A stretch of 64,000 bases of DNA from Thalassotalea eurytherma (lineage in GTDB: Bacteria > Pseudomonadota > Gammaproteobacteria > Enterobacterales > Alteromonadaceae), in the NCBI RefSeq assembly GCF_030161415.1, contig NZ_BSSU01000003.1:124001-188000 (forward strand), written 5' to 3'. Of this stretch, positions 8,121 to 15,878 are shown piece by piece. The stretch's first letter is position 1. Every line of letters starts with the position of its first letter. The translations under genes and the position numbers were made by a program. Below the pieces are notes generated by a model. That model searched no databases. It saw only the letters and a program-made list of their open reading frames with translations, and was not told where the DNA came from.

Positions 8121-8341
8121 ACGTTAAACGCTAAAACAACAATAAAAACTAAAATAATGAGTGTTACTTGCTATAAATTCAAATCATCGGGCGCTATTTT
8201 TGCTAGCCCCTTGGGCTGCAAATGGAGCCCTGCTTAACTGCGCTTTCTGGTTATCAGATACAAGTGAAAAATCATTTGTGCCCATAAAAGCGTCATATAA
8301 CGATGACGTCTTGATGTTGATTAATCCAATCAGAGAAAGCT

Positions 8342-8770
8342 ATGACTACTACGACTTATAATTCAGAAAAAGCCCCTAAACCAGTTGGTTTATACCCTCA
8401 TGCTAAAAAAGTTGGAAATTTACTATTTCTATCAGGTGTTGGCCCTCGCAGTGCGACCTCAACTGATATCCCAGGTGTTGAACTTGATTCACTAGGCAAC
8501 ATTGTTAACTATGACATTGAAGCGCAGTGCCACAGTGTTTTTCAGAACGTTAGGGCTATTCTTGAAGCTTCTAACGCCAGCTGGATGGATCTTGTCGACG
8601 TCACGGTTTTTTTGACTAATATGGATGACGATTTTGCCACCTATAACAAAGTGTATGCACAATACTTTAACGATAACCAACCTTGCCGAACAACTGTAGA
8701 GATCAACAAACTCCCGACGCCAATAGCCATTGAGCTTAAGTGCATCGCTCACCTTAAAGAGGAGAGATAA
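8342..8770 (+). CDS. amnD: RidA-family protein, probable 2-aminomuconate deaminase
   Basis: A YjgF/YER057c/UK114 (RidA) fold protein of 142 residues, with KVGNLLFLSGVGPR near the N-terminus, VTVFLTNMDDDFATYN in the middle and the Arg/Glu active-site segment around PCRTTVEI. In kynurenine and 2-nitrobenzoate pathways, RidA relatives (AmnD, NbaF) deaminate 2-aminomuconate to 4-oxalocrotonate. The gene lies between the semialdehyde dehydrogenase and haaO, the expected place. AGAGAAAG is upstream of ATG 8342. A 221-base gap separates it from the dehydrogenase, unlike the tight spacing elsewhere in the cluster. A general RidA housekeeping role cannot be excluded from sequence alone. Confidence 0.85.
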   Translation: MTTTTYNSEKAPKPVGLYPHAKKVGNLLFLSGVGPRSATSTDIPGVELDSLGNIVNYDIEAQCHSVFQNVRAILEASNASWMDLVDVTVFLTNMDDDFATYNKVYAQYFNDNQPCRTTVEINKLPTPIAIELKCIAHLKEER

Positions 8771-8771
8771 C

Positions 8772-9314
8772 ATGCTTTATGCTATGCCGTTAAATTTACA
8801 CCAATGGATAGAAGAACATCGTGGGTTGCTTAAGCCTCCAGTGTGCAATAAGCAAGTGTTTGAACAAGATGACTTTATCGTCATGGTCGTTGGTGGCCCT
8901 AACAATCGCTCAGATTATCACTATAACGAAACGCCCGAACTCTTTTATCAGATAGAAGGCGATATGATACTAAAGGTTATTGAACATAAAGATAACCAAG
9001 CCATAGTATTTAAAGATATTCCTATCAAACAAGGTGAACTGTTCTTATTGCCTCCTAAAGTGCTACATTCACCGCAACGTTTTGAAAATACGGTTGGCTT
9101 AGTTGTAGAGCAAAAGAGAAACGAACAACAACTAGACCAGTTACACTGGTACTGCCCTTCATGTAAAAATCCGATGTATCAAGAAAGTTTTACCTTGGCA
9201 AACATTGAAGAAGATTTACCTAAGGTGTTTTCGCGCTTCTTTAGTGAACATGCAAATTGCTCAAATTGTAATTTTAGTTTCCCAATACCTGAAAAGTTTA
9301 AGCGTGAAGATTAA
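8772..9314 (+). CDS. haaO: 3-hydroxyanthranilate 3,4-dioxygenase
   Basis: Opens the ring of 3-hydroxyanthranilate to 2-amino-3-carboxymuconate semialdehyde (ACMS) using Fe(II) and O2. The cupin iron site is visible as the His in DYHYNETPE, the Glu in ELFYQIEGD and the later His in VLHSPQRF. The C-terminus carries the extra rubredoxin-like site CPSCKNP and CSNCNF found in bacterial HaaO. Length 180 residues is typical. The ATG at 8772 follows a strong GAGGAG and sits one base after the RidA stop; the longer frame to 8730 is an artefact. The stop and the next ATG overlap by one base (TAATG). Confidence 0.95.
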   Translation: MLYAMPLNLHQWIEEHRGLLKPPVCNKQVFEQDDFIVMVVGGPNNRSDYHYNETPELFYQIEGDMILKVIEHKDNQAIVFKDIPIKQGELFLLPPKVLHSPQRFENTVGLVVEQKRNEQQLDQLHWYCPSCKNPMYQESFTLANIEEDLPKVFSRFFSEHANCSNCNFSFPIPEKFKRED

Positions 9315-10171
9315 TGTTAGTTAGCATTTCTTTAAAAAAGAACCACTACCAAGTAAACCTCTCGCAGGGCAAGAGTATTGCCATTGCGTTAGACTTTAAT
9401 CATCAACAGCCAAATCATTTTGACGCAAGCAAGGCATTAAAGCGCCCAATGTCCGTGTCGGGGTTTATTGGAGACACCAAACAAGGAGGAAGCTGCAACG
9501 TTAATGAACTGGCGTTTAACCCTCATTGCAACGGCACACATACTGAAACTATTGGTCATATTTGCCATCAAGATGATACAAACACAACCACAATTAATCA
9601 GCTTAAATTATCGTCATTACTGCCTTGTACCTTGATCAGTATTGAGCCAGAAAAGGCGTTAAAGCAAACTGAAAATTATGTCTTGCCATTTGATGATGTT
9701 GATTGTGTGATCACCAAAAAGCAGTTAACTTTGCTGCTATCTACTGTAGAAAATGAGCAACTCGAAGCACTTGTTATTCGCACCTTACCTAACCGATCCG
9801 ATAAGTGTCATAAAACGTATAATCAGCACGATCCTAATAGTTTTTTTACGACACAAGCAATGCAGTATTTAGTTGAGCGTGGCATTCAGCACCTGATTGT
9901 CGATTTACCATCGATCGACCGTTTGAACGATCAAGGTTTATTAAATAATCACCGACTATTTTGGTCCATCAATCAAAATGCAAAAACGGCGAATGAGTCA
10001 ACACGAACACAAAGCACGATTACAGAGCTTGCTTATATAAATAACGAATTAACCGATGGTTTTTATTTTCTGAATCTACAACTACCTGCGTTTGTCAACG
10101 ACGCGGCGCCATCACAGCCCATATTATTTGATGCAAAGCCAGTTGCAACTAATGCATTTTTAAAGGAGTAA
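9314..10171 (+). CDS. Cyclase-family metal hydrolase, probable kynurenine formamidase
   Basis: Belongs to the cyclase/arylformamidase (KynB-like) fold, whose metal site is built around an HxGTHxD-type motif. Here it reads HCNGTHTETIGH, with an inserted residue and Glu in place of Asp. A second signature is seen in LVIRTLPN and HLIVDLPSIDRL. At 285 residues it is longer than typical KynB (about 210). Its place between haaO and kynU, tightly coupled by TAATG at the front and a three-base gap at the back, suggests hydrolysis of N-formylkynurenine to kynurenine. The symbol is withheld because the motif is divergent. Confidence 0.78.
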   Translation: MLVSISLKKNHYQVNLSQGKSIAIALDFNHQQPNHFDASKALKRPMSVSGFIGDTKQGGSCNVNELAFNPHCNGTHTETIGHICHQDDTNTTTINQLKLSSLLPCTLISIEPEKALKQTENYVLPFDDVDCVITKKQLTLLLSTVENEQLEALVIRTLPNRSDKCHKTYNQHDPNSFFTTQAMQYLVERGIQHLIVDLPSIDRLNDQGLLNNHRLFWSINQNAKTANESTRTQSTITELAYINNELTDGFYFLNLQLPAFVNDAAPSQPILFDAKPVATNAFLKE

Positions 10172-10174
10172 TGC

Positions 10175-11446
10175 ATGTTTGAACCAACAAAAGCCTATGC
10201 CGATATGCTCGACGAAACCGATCCATTGCGTCATCTTCGAGACCAATTTAGCATTCCCAAACAAGCCAATGGTGAAGATGAATTATATTTCACCGGTAAC
10301 TCTTTAGGGCTACAACCTAAAAAAGCCCGTGAAAACGTCATAGAAATGCTTGATGCTTGGCAAAAGTATGGGGTTAAAGGTCACTTTGAAGGTGAATACC
10401 CTTGGTTGCCTTATCACGAGTTTTTAACACAGCAAAGTGCAAAACTTGTTGGAGCTAGGGATGAAGAAGTTGTCATGATGAACTCTTTGACAGCTAACCT
10501 GCATTTGATGATGGTAAGCTTTTATCAGCCAACAAAAACTAAGCGTAAAATACTAATTGAAGATCATGCCTTCCCTTCTGATCACTACGCCGTTTGTTCA
10601 CAGTTAACACATCATGGATTTGATGAAAGCGACATACTCTTGTGGCAACCTCGTGCAGATGAACTGCTTTATATTGAAGATTTTGAAGCATTACTCAATC
10701 AGCACCATCAAGATATCTCATTGATATTGCTACCCGGCGTGCAATATTACACAGGTCAAGTACTGCCAATCGAAAAACTGACACAGGTTGCTAAGCAATA
10801 TGACATCACTATAGGCTTTGATTTAGCCCATGCCGCCGGCAATATCGAATTATCACTCCATGACTGGGATGTCGACTTCGCCTGTTGGTGTAGCTACAAA
10901 TATTTAAATAGTGGCGCAGGTTCAGTTGCTGGTTGCTTTATTCACCAAAAACATTGCCAAAATACCGAGTTAAATCGCTTCGCCGGTTGGTGGGGACATG
11001 ATAAAGCCAGCCGTTTTAAAATGGACAATAACTTTATACCGATTCCAACTGCAGAAGGTTGGCAATTGTCTAACCCGCCAATTCTTTCACTAGCAGCAAT
11101 TAGAGGTTCACTAGAAACAATAGACTTAGCGGGTGGTATCTCTGCTTTGCGTAAAAAGTCAGAAGCTTTATCGCAATACGCATTTAATTTGCTCGATGGT
11201 GAATTATCTGACGATATTGACATTATTACGCCGCGAGATAAAAACGCTAGGGGTTGTCAATTGTCGTTAATGGTCACAAACAACAATATTGATGGTAAGG
11301 CGTTATTTAACGAACTGGAAGCACGTGGCGTAACTCTTGATTGGCGAGAACCCAACGTGATGCGATTTGCGCCCGTCCCTTTATATAACCGCTTTAGTGA
11401 TATTTATCATTTTGTTCAAATTTTGAAAACATGCTTGAGGTCATAG
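10175..11446 (+). CDS. kynU: Kynureninase
   Basis: PLP enzyme that cleaves kynurenine or 3-hydroxykynurenine to (3-hydroxy)anthranilate plus alanine. The start region DELYFTGNSLGLQPKKA is diagnostic, the PLP-binding segment is DFACWCSYKYLNSG with the internal-aldimine Lys, and GWWGHDK follows as in all kynureninases. Length 423 is normal. It is directly followed by the KMO gene with one base between stop and ATG, fitting a route through 3-hydroxykynurenine. Highly secure. Confidence 0.97.
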   Translation: MFEPTKAYADMLDETDPLRHLRDQFSIPKQANGEDELYFTGNSLGLQPKKARENVIEMLDAWQKYGVKGHFEGEYPWLPYHEFLTQQSAKLVGARDEEVVMMNSLTANLHLMMVSFYQPTKTKRKILIEDHAFPSDHYAVCSQLTHHGFDESDILLWQPRADELLYIEDFEALLNQHHQDISLILLPGVQYYTGQVLPIEKLTQVAKQYDITIGFDLAHAAGNIELSLHDWDVDFACWCSYKYLNSGAGSVAGCFIHQKHCQNTELNRFAGWWGHDKASRFKMDNNFIPIPTAEGWQLSNPPILSLAAIRGSLETIDLAGGISALRKKSEALSQYAFNLLDGELSDDIDIITPRDKNARGCQLSLMVTNNNIDGKALFNELEARGVTLDWREPNVMRFAPVPLYNRFSDIYHFVQILKTCLRS

Positions 11447-11447
11447 T

Positions 11448-12809
11448 ATGAACGATACCCATGATATAACGATAATTGGTGCGGGCCTTGTTGGCTCACT
11501 CTTGGCGTTGGGTCTTGCTAAAAAAGGTTATCAAGTCACTGTTTTCGAATCTCGACCAGACCTTCGTAAAGCCGATATTTCAGCGGGAAAATCGATTAAC
11601 TTAGCGCTTGCTAATCGCGGTATTCGCGCCCTAAAACAACAAGGGATTTTCGACAAAGTTGAGCTATTGCTAATTCCTATGGAAGGAAGAATGGTGCATA
11701 TCCCTCACGAAGATGCGCATTTTCAACCATACGGTTTGCATAAAGACGATGTTATTTACTCTGTATCTAGAGGTGCGCTTAATGCCTTATTACTTGATGA
11801 AGCACAAAAATACCCCAATGTGTCAATATACTTTGAACACCGAGTGTCTTCCATCGACCTAGGTGATAAAACGATCAAGTTTGTAGATCAGGATAAGGCC
11901 GTGAGCTTCAGTCAAATCATCGGGACTGACGGTGCAAATTCGGTATTACGAGACGCAATTATTGATAAGCATCAAACAAGCACAAACGAGCCAATCCTTA
12001 GTATTGAAAAACTTGAACATGGTTATAAAGAGCTTTGTATCTTGCCTAATAGTGCTGATCAGCACAAACTATTGGTTAATGCTCTGCATATCTGGCCGAG
12101 GGAAGATTTTATGTTAATCGCCCTGCCAAATCTTGATGGTAGTTTTACGTTAACATTATTTATGGCAAATCAAGGCAATACAAGTTTTGACTCGCTGACA
12201 AGCGCTGATGACGTGCTTAAGTTTTTCAAAATTAACTTTCCCGATGTATACCGCGAAATAGATAACTTAACTGTTGATTTTTTTAATAATCCAACCGGTA
12301 GTTTAGCTACTGTAAGATGTCAGCAATGGCACGATGAGGGGACTGCACTGCTATTAGGCGACGCAGCTCATGCTATAGTACCTTTTCATGGTCAAGGTAT
12401 GAACTGTGGTTTTGAAGACTGCTTTGATTTATTGAATTTACTACCGCCGGCACAATCTTCATCATTAGATTGGCAGGATATATTTGAGCAAACACAAGCC
12501 TTAAGAAAGCCGAATGCGAATGCCATTGCAGACATGGCGGTGGAGAACTATATAGAAATGCGCTCAAGCGTTGCGAAAGCATCATTTCAAAGGCAAAAAG
12601 CTATTGCTGCCAAATTACAAGGGTGGTTTCCCGATAGGTTTTCACCACGTTATGCGATGGTGATGTTTGATGACATTCCATATCATCAAGCGCAAACAAT
12701 TGGTGAAGTTCACAAGCAATTGTTAACTGAACTTGATAAGTGGCAACAAGAAAATGGCGAACTAACTAAGGAGTTTGCCCTGCAGAAGCTAGATGAATAT
12801 CAGCTTTAA
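11448..12809 (+). CDS. kmo: Kynurenine 3-monooxygenase
   Basis: FAD- and NADPH-dependent hydroxylase converting kynurenine to 3-hydroxykynurenine. The Rossmann motif IIGAGLVGSLLALGLA opens the protein, SAGKSINLALANRG is a KMO-specific stretch, and LLLGDAAHAIVPFHGQGMN is the second FAD motif. Length 453 fits. A membrane anchor as in eukaryotic KMO is not evident. It ends the plus-strand cluster; no clear terminator follows before the convergent ATL gene. Together with KynU, HaaO, AmnC and AmnD it makes the 3-hydroxyanthranilate branch to 4-oxalocrotonate, minus the decarboxylase. Confidence 0.96.
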   Translation: MNDTHDITIIGAGLVGSLLALGLAKKGYQVTVFESRPDLRKADISAGKSINLALANRGIRALKQQGIFDKVELLLIPMEGRMVHIPHEDAHFQPYGLHKDDVIYSVSRGALNALLLDEAQKYPNVSIYFEHRVSSIDLGDKTIKFVDQDKAVSFSQIIGTDGANSVLRDAIIDKHQTSTNEPILSIEKLEHGYKELCILPNSADQHKLLVNALHIWPREDFMLIALPNLDGSFTLTLFMANQGNTSFDSLTSADDVLKFFKINFPDVYREIDNLTVDFFNNPTGSLATVRCQQWHDEGTALLLGDAAHAIVPFHGQGMNCGFEDCFDLLNLLPPAQSSSLDWQDIFEQTQALRKPNANAIADMAVENYIEMRSSVAKASFQRQKAIAAKLQGWFPDRFSPRYAMVMFDDIPYHQAQTIGEVHKQLLTELDKWQQENGELTKEFALQKLDEYQL

Positions 12810-12869
12810 AAGGGATATTTAAAATTTAAGGGTAAACAGCAGCTCAGTTAAATCGGGCTGCCAACCAAA

Positions 12870-13190
12870 TTATCTAAGTTTTACTTTACCATTAAGCACA
12901 ATCACTTGCTCTTCTTGCAAACGTGCAACTTGCTGTTGGTAAATCGGCGATTGTCGGGGAAAAGAGATTTTACCTTGAGAGTTAACGACTCGGTGCCAAG
13001 GAATCGCCCTGTTTTGAAACCGCCCTTCATCACTATTTTTTAATGCGGTCCCCACTAACCGTGCTCGACCAGGCAAGCCGGCTAGATCAGCAATTTGACC
13101 ATAGCTTGCGACATTTCCAGCAGGAATTGCCTGAACCGTTTGCCAAATACGCTGATAACTTTCTTTCATAACACGGTTAATTTGAATCAC
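12870..13190 (-). CDS. atl: Alkyltransferase-like (ATL) DNA-binding protein
   Basis: Related to the DNA-binding domain of O6-alkylguanine-DNA alkyltransferase (VASYGQIADLAG, the recognition helix and Arg finger region GRARLVGTALKN), but the reactive PCHR motif is PWHR. Trp in place of the acceptor Cys defines ATL proteins, which flip and flag alkylated guanine for nucleotide excision repair instead of repairing it. Length about 100-106 residues is normal. The start is either GTG 13190, four bases beyond the preceding stop, or ATG 13169; neither has a strong ribosome-binding site. It lies at the end of the kdsB-side minus-strand group. Confidence 0.9.
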   Translation of the reverse strand: MIQINRVMKESYQRIWQTVQAIPAGNVASYGQIADLAGLPGRARLVGTALKNSDEGRFQNRAIPWHRVVNSQGKISFPRQSPIYQQQVARLQEEQVIVLNGKVKLR

Positions 13191-13193
13191 GTA

Positions 13194-13861
13194 TTACCAA
13201 GGTAATACTTGACCATTCGAGTGTTTAAAAACGCCGGTTTCATTCATCGACAAGCCATCAATTAATGAGGTTAGTCGTTGAGCGGCTTCAACAGCAGGTA
13301 TATCACCACGGCCACCTACCATGTCAGTTTGGACATATCCTGGATGATAAATACCAACTGCAATTTCCCTCGGTGCTAGGTCATGAGATAAAGACATTGA
13401 AGCAGCATTTAACGCCGCTTTACTCATTCTGTAGCCATATATCGACCACCAGAGCCGTTATCTTCTATAGAGCCCATTCGAGAGGTGATCATGGCAACCT
13501 TACCGCCATCGCTCATTAAGTCTTGCAGTTTATCGACCATGTTAAGCGGTGCTAATGCATTGACTTCAAACTGATCACGAATGGTTGTTAAGTCTAAACG
13601 ACCTAACCCTTCGTCACGCAAAATCCCTGCATTACAGACCAATACGTCGATGGTGTCGCCTTTTAGTTTTTTTACTAAGGTCGTGACATCATCACTATTT
13701 GAGACATCAATGCTATCGATGACCAGATCAGCGACATCTACTAAGTCATTAGACGACTGACGACAAACGCCAGTGACTCGATACCTCATTTGTTTAAAAC
13801 AAGCACACGTTGCTAGGCCAATTCCACGATTAGCGCCGGTAACAACAACATGTTTAGTCAT
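13194..13861 (-). pseudogene. Frameshifted short-chain dehydrogenase
   Basis: Two adjacent frames together make one SDR. The first (13861 to 13424) has TGANRGIG, the NAG motif in VLVCNAGIL and the Ser in ITSRMGS, then stops in the active site. The second (13427 to 13194) begins at MSKAAL and holds the rest, including HPGYVQTDM. Restoring the frame needs removal of one AT unit from TATAT near 13437-13441, which would give Y-G-Y-R-M-S-K with the catalytic Tyr and Lys. The stop and the next ATG overlap as ATGA, so re-initiation could yield two halves, but the catalytic Tyr would be lost. ATG 13861 has a good AAGGAAA site. A sequencing error is a real alternative. Confidence 0.8.
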
Positions 13862-13871
13862 TTCAATTTCC

Positions 13872-14642
13872 TTATAGATTTAACGTTTTAGCAAATGTTC
13901 TCGCTTTTTCTAGATCTTCAGGCGTATCAACCCCTTCAACCGGAAGTCGTTTAGCTGCTGGAGCGACATGAATTTTCTCACCTTGCCATAACACGCGCAA
14001 TTGCTCTAACGATTCTATTTGCTCTAATTGACTGGCTGGCCAGCTTACATAATCTTTAATAAAGCCTGCTCGATAGGCGTAAATACCAATATGACGCAAA
14101 TAAAAATCGCCAATGGCATCGACAGTGTCTTTACCTAAAAAGGCCCTGCGATCGTATGGTATCGTAGAACGTGAAAAATATAATGCGTAGCCATCTTTAT
14201 CAGTTACAACCTTGACGGCATTTGGGTTAAACGCCTCATCAACAGCCTCGATTGGCATCGCTAATGTTGCCATTCTTGCTTGTTGCTGGCTTGATAGGTT
14301 GTTGGCAACTTGTGCGATATTTTCAATAGGAATAAAAGGCTCATCCCCTTGAACATTGACTATCACTTGGTCGTCTGAAAAATTGTAAGTATCTACCACT
14401 TCCGCCAAGCGCTCAGTACCTGATTGATGATCATCACGAGTGCGGCAAACTTCAGCGCCAAAACCTTCAACGACTTTCGCTACTTGTTCATTATCAGTAG
14501 CAACAATAACGCGAGATGCGCCACTGGCTTGAGACTTTTCCACCACCCATTGAATCATAGGTTTGCCAGCAATTTCAGCTAACACTTTGCCGGGTAAACG
14601 GCTTGATTGGTAACGTGCAGGAACAACGACAATAAATGACAT
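13872..14642 (-). CDS. kdsB: 3-deoxy-manno-octulosonate cytidylyltransferase (CMP-Kdo synthetase)
   Basis: Activates Kdo with CTP for LPS inner-core synthesis in the cytoplasm. The opening [19 protein letters not shown] is the nucleotide-binding signature, [10 protein letters not shown] the metal/CTP site, and [11 protein letters not shown] the Kdo-binding segment. Length 256 residues matches KdsB. ATG 14642 is two bases after the Trm112-like stop, so the genes are translationally coupled in the lipid A/Kdo operon with lpxK and msbA. The frameshifted SDR follows 10 bases downstream. Confidence 0.97.
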   Translation of the reverse strand: MSFIVVVPARYQSSRLPGKVLAEIAGKPMIQWVVEKSQASGASRVIVATDNEQVAKVVEGFGAEVCRTRDDHQSGTERLAEVVDTYNFSDDQVIVNVQGDEPFIPIENIAQVANNLSSQQQARMATLAMPIEAVDEAFNPNAVKVVTDKDGYALYFSRSTIPYDRRAFLGKDTVDAIGDFYLRHIGIYAYRAGFIKDYVSWPASQLEQIESLEQLRVLWQGEKIHVAPAAKRLPVEGVDTPEDLEKARTFAKTLNL

Positions 14643-14644
14643 GG

Positions 14645-14824
14645 CTACGACTCTTGCGTTAAACGACGCGCTTCATTTTCTAATAAAACAGGAATATCTT
14701 TTTCAATTGGATAAGCTAAACGGTCAAACTTACAAATAAGCTCTTGATTTTCTTTATCATAGTCAAGTTTACCCTTACATACAGGGCATGCCAAAATATC
14801 CATTAGTTGAGTATCAAACGCCAT
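14645..14824 (-). CDS. Trm112-family protein (YcaR-like)
   Basis: A 59-residue protein read from the minus strand between lpxK and kdsB. It starts [20 protein letters not shown] and has CPVC and a later single Cys in ELICKFD, then [14 protein letters not shown], the conserved pattern of YcaR/Trm112 proteins. In E. coli ycaR is also between lpxK and kdsB. Relatives act as small partners for methyltransferases in eukaryotes; the bacterial role is not established. AGAGAATAAT provides the ribosome-binding site for ATG 14824. The gene is short, so easily missed by length cut-offs. Confidence 0.93.
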   Translation of the reverse strand: MAFDTQLMDILACPVCKGKLDYDKENQELICKFDRLAYPIEKDIPVLLENEARRLTQES

Positions 14825-14859
14825 ATTATTCTCTATTTATAATGCTTTTATTTAGTATA

Positions 14860-15873
14860 TCACTGCTTACGAATTGCAACATCGGCAATTTTTTTAAGCA
14901 ATGCGTGTTCAAAGTGTTCGGGCAATCTTGCATCTACCGTTAAATACCAAGCTTGCAATAGATTAAAGTGTTGGCATTTAACGGCGTCTTTTTCTGTCAT
15001 AACGACGGGTAAATGTGCATCAGGTAATTGTTCAAAATCGCTCGCTTGATATTGGTGGTGATCGACAAACCCTTGCGTGTGCGAAATCTTCATTCCTAGC
15101 GATGTTAAAGTATCAAAAAAACGCTGTGGTGCACCAATTCCCGCAATGGCATTAACACGTGGATAAGTTGCCATAAAATCACCCTGTGATAGCTTGACAT
15201 CACTCCCGATATTAATAAAACAACCGGGCGTTAACGACATAGTGATCTCACCTTGCTGTGCGGCACCTGAATTACAAATCACGTAATCAGTTTGGTTTAA
15301 CCTATTAGAGCCTTCTCGCAGCGGACCTGCCGGTAAAAGAAAGCCATTACCTAACCTTCGTTTACCATCAATAACGGCGATTTCAACATCTCGATTAAGC
15401 TTATAGTGTTGCATGCCATCATCGGCGATAATGATATTACAACCCTGCTTTTCTAGTAATTCAATACTTTGCTGGCGGTTAGGACTAACACAAACAGCAA
15501 CGTTAGTGCGGTGATAAATTAAGTACGGCTCATCACCACAATATTCAACAGGTGAATCGCTGTTTATTAAATAAGGGTAATGAGGCGCCTTTCCACCGTA
15601 ACCTCGAGCGATAACACCCGGTTTATAGCCTTGTGCAATAAGAAGCTCGACAAGCCATAAAACCAGTGGCGTTTTACCATTGCCACCGACACCAATATTG
15701 CCGACGATAATGACAGGCATATTCGCTTGATAGCTAGATTTGATCCCTAGTTTATAGGCAAACTTTCGAAGCTTAGAAAGAACATAGAATACGCCAGAAA
15801 GCGGCAACAGCAATGGCACTAAAACGTAGCGAGCACGATGCTTTTCAAACCAAACACGCTCAATCAGCCGCAT
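14860..15873 (-). CDS. lpxK: Tetraacyldisaccharide 4'-kinase
   Basis: Phosphorylates the 4' position of tetraacyldisaccharide-1-phosphate to form lipid IVA at the inner membrane. It has the P-loop GNIGVGGNGKTPLV (near residue 58), an N-terminal hydrophobic stretch (VLVPLLLPLSGVFYVLSKL) for membrane association, and the IIADDGMQHYKL segment with the catalytic Asp. At 337 residues the length is typical. It follows msbA by five bases, the conserved msbA-lpxK pair that makes and flips lipid A. Very secure. Confidence 0.97.
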   Translation of the reverse strand: MRLIERVWFEKHRARYVLVPLLLPLSGVFYVLSKLRKFAYKLGIKSSYQANMPVIIVGNIGVGGNGKTPLVLWLVELLIAQGYKPGVIARGYGGKAPHYPYLINSDSPVEYCGDEPYLIYHRTNVAVCVSPNRQQSIELLEKQGCNIIIADDGMQHYKLNRDVEIAVIDGKRRLGNGFLLPAGPLREGSNRLNQTDYVICNSGAAQQGEITMSLTPGCFINIGSDVKLSQGDFMATYPRVNAIAGIGAPQRFFDTLTSLGMKISHTQGFVDHHQYQASDFEQLPDAHLPVVMTEKDAVKCQHFNLLQAWYLTVDARLPEHFEHALLKKIADVAIRKQ

Positions 15874-15878
15874 AATGA

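Noticed and set aside
8161-8361. 66-codon frame in the gap before the RidA gene
   Set aside because: It starts with GTG without a ribosome-binding site, overlaps the RidA start, and its translation resembles no ACMSD or other protein.
8492-8773. Minus-strand frame opposite the RidA gene
   Set aside because: No ribosome-binding site or motif; the plus strand is a clear RidA homologue.
9314-10171. Calling the cyclase gene kynB outright
   Set aside because: The metal motif is altered (HCNGTHTE), so the symbol is withheld though context favours a formamidase.
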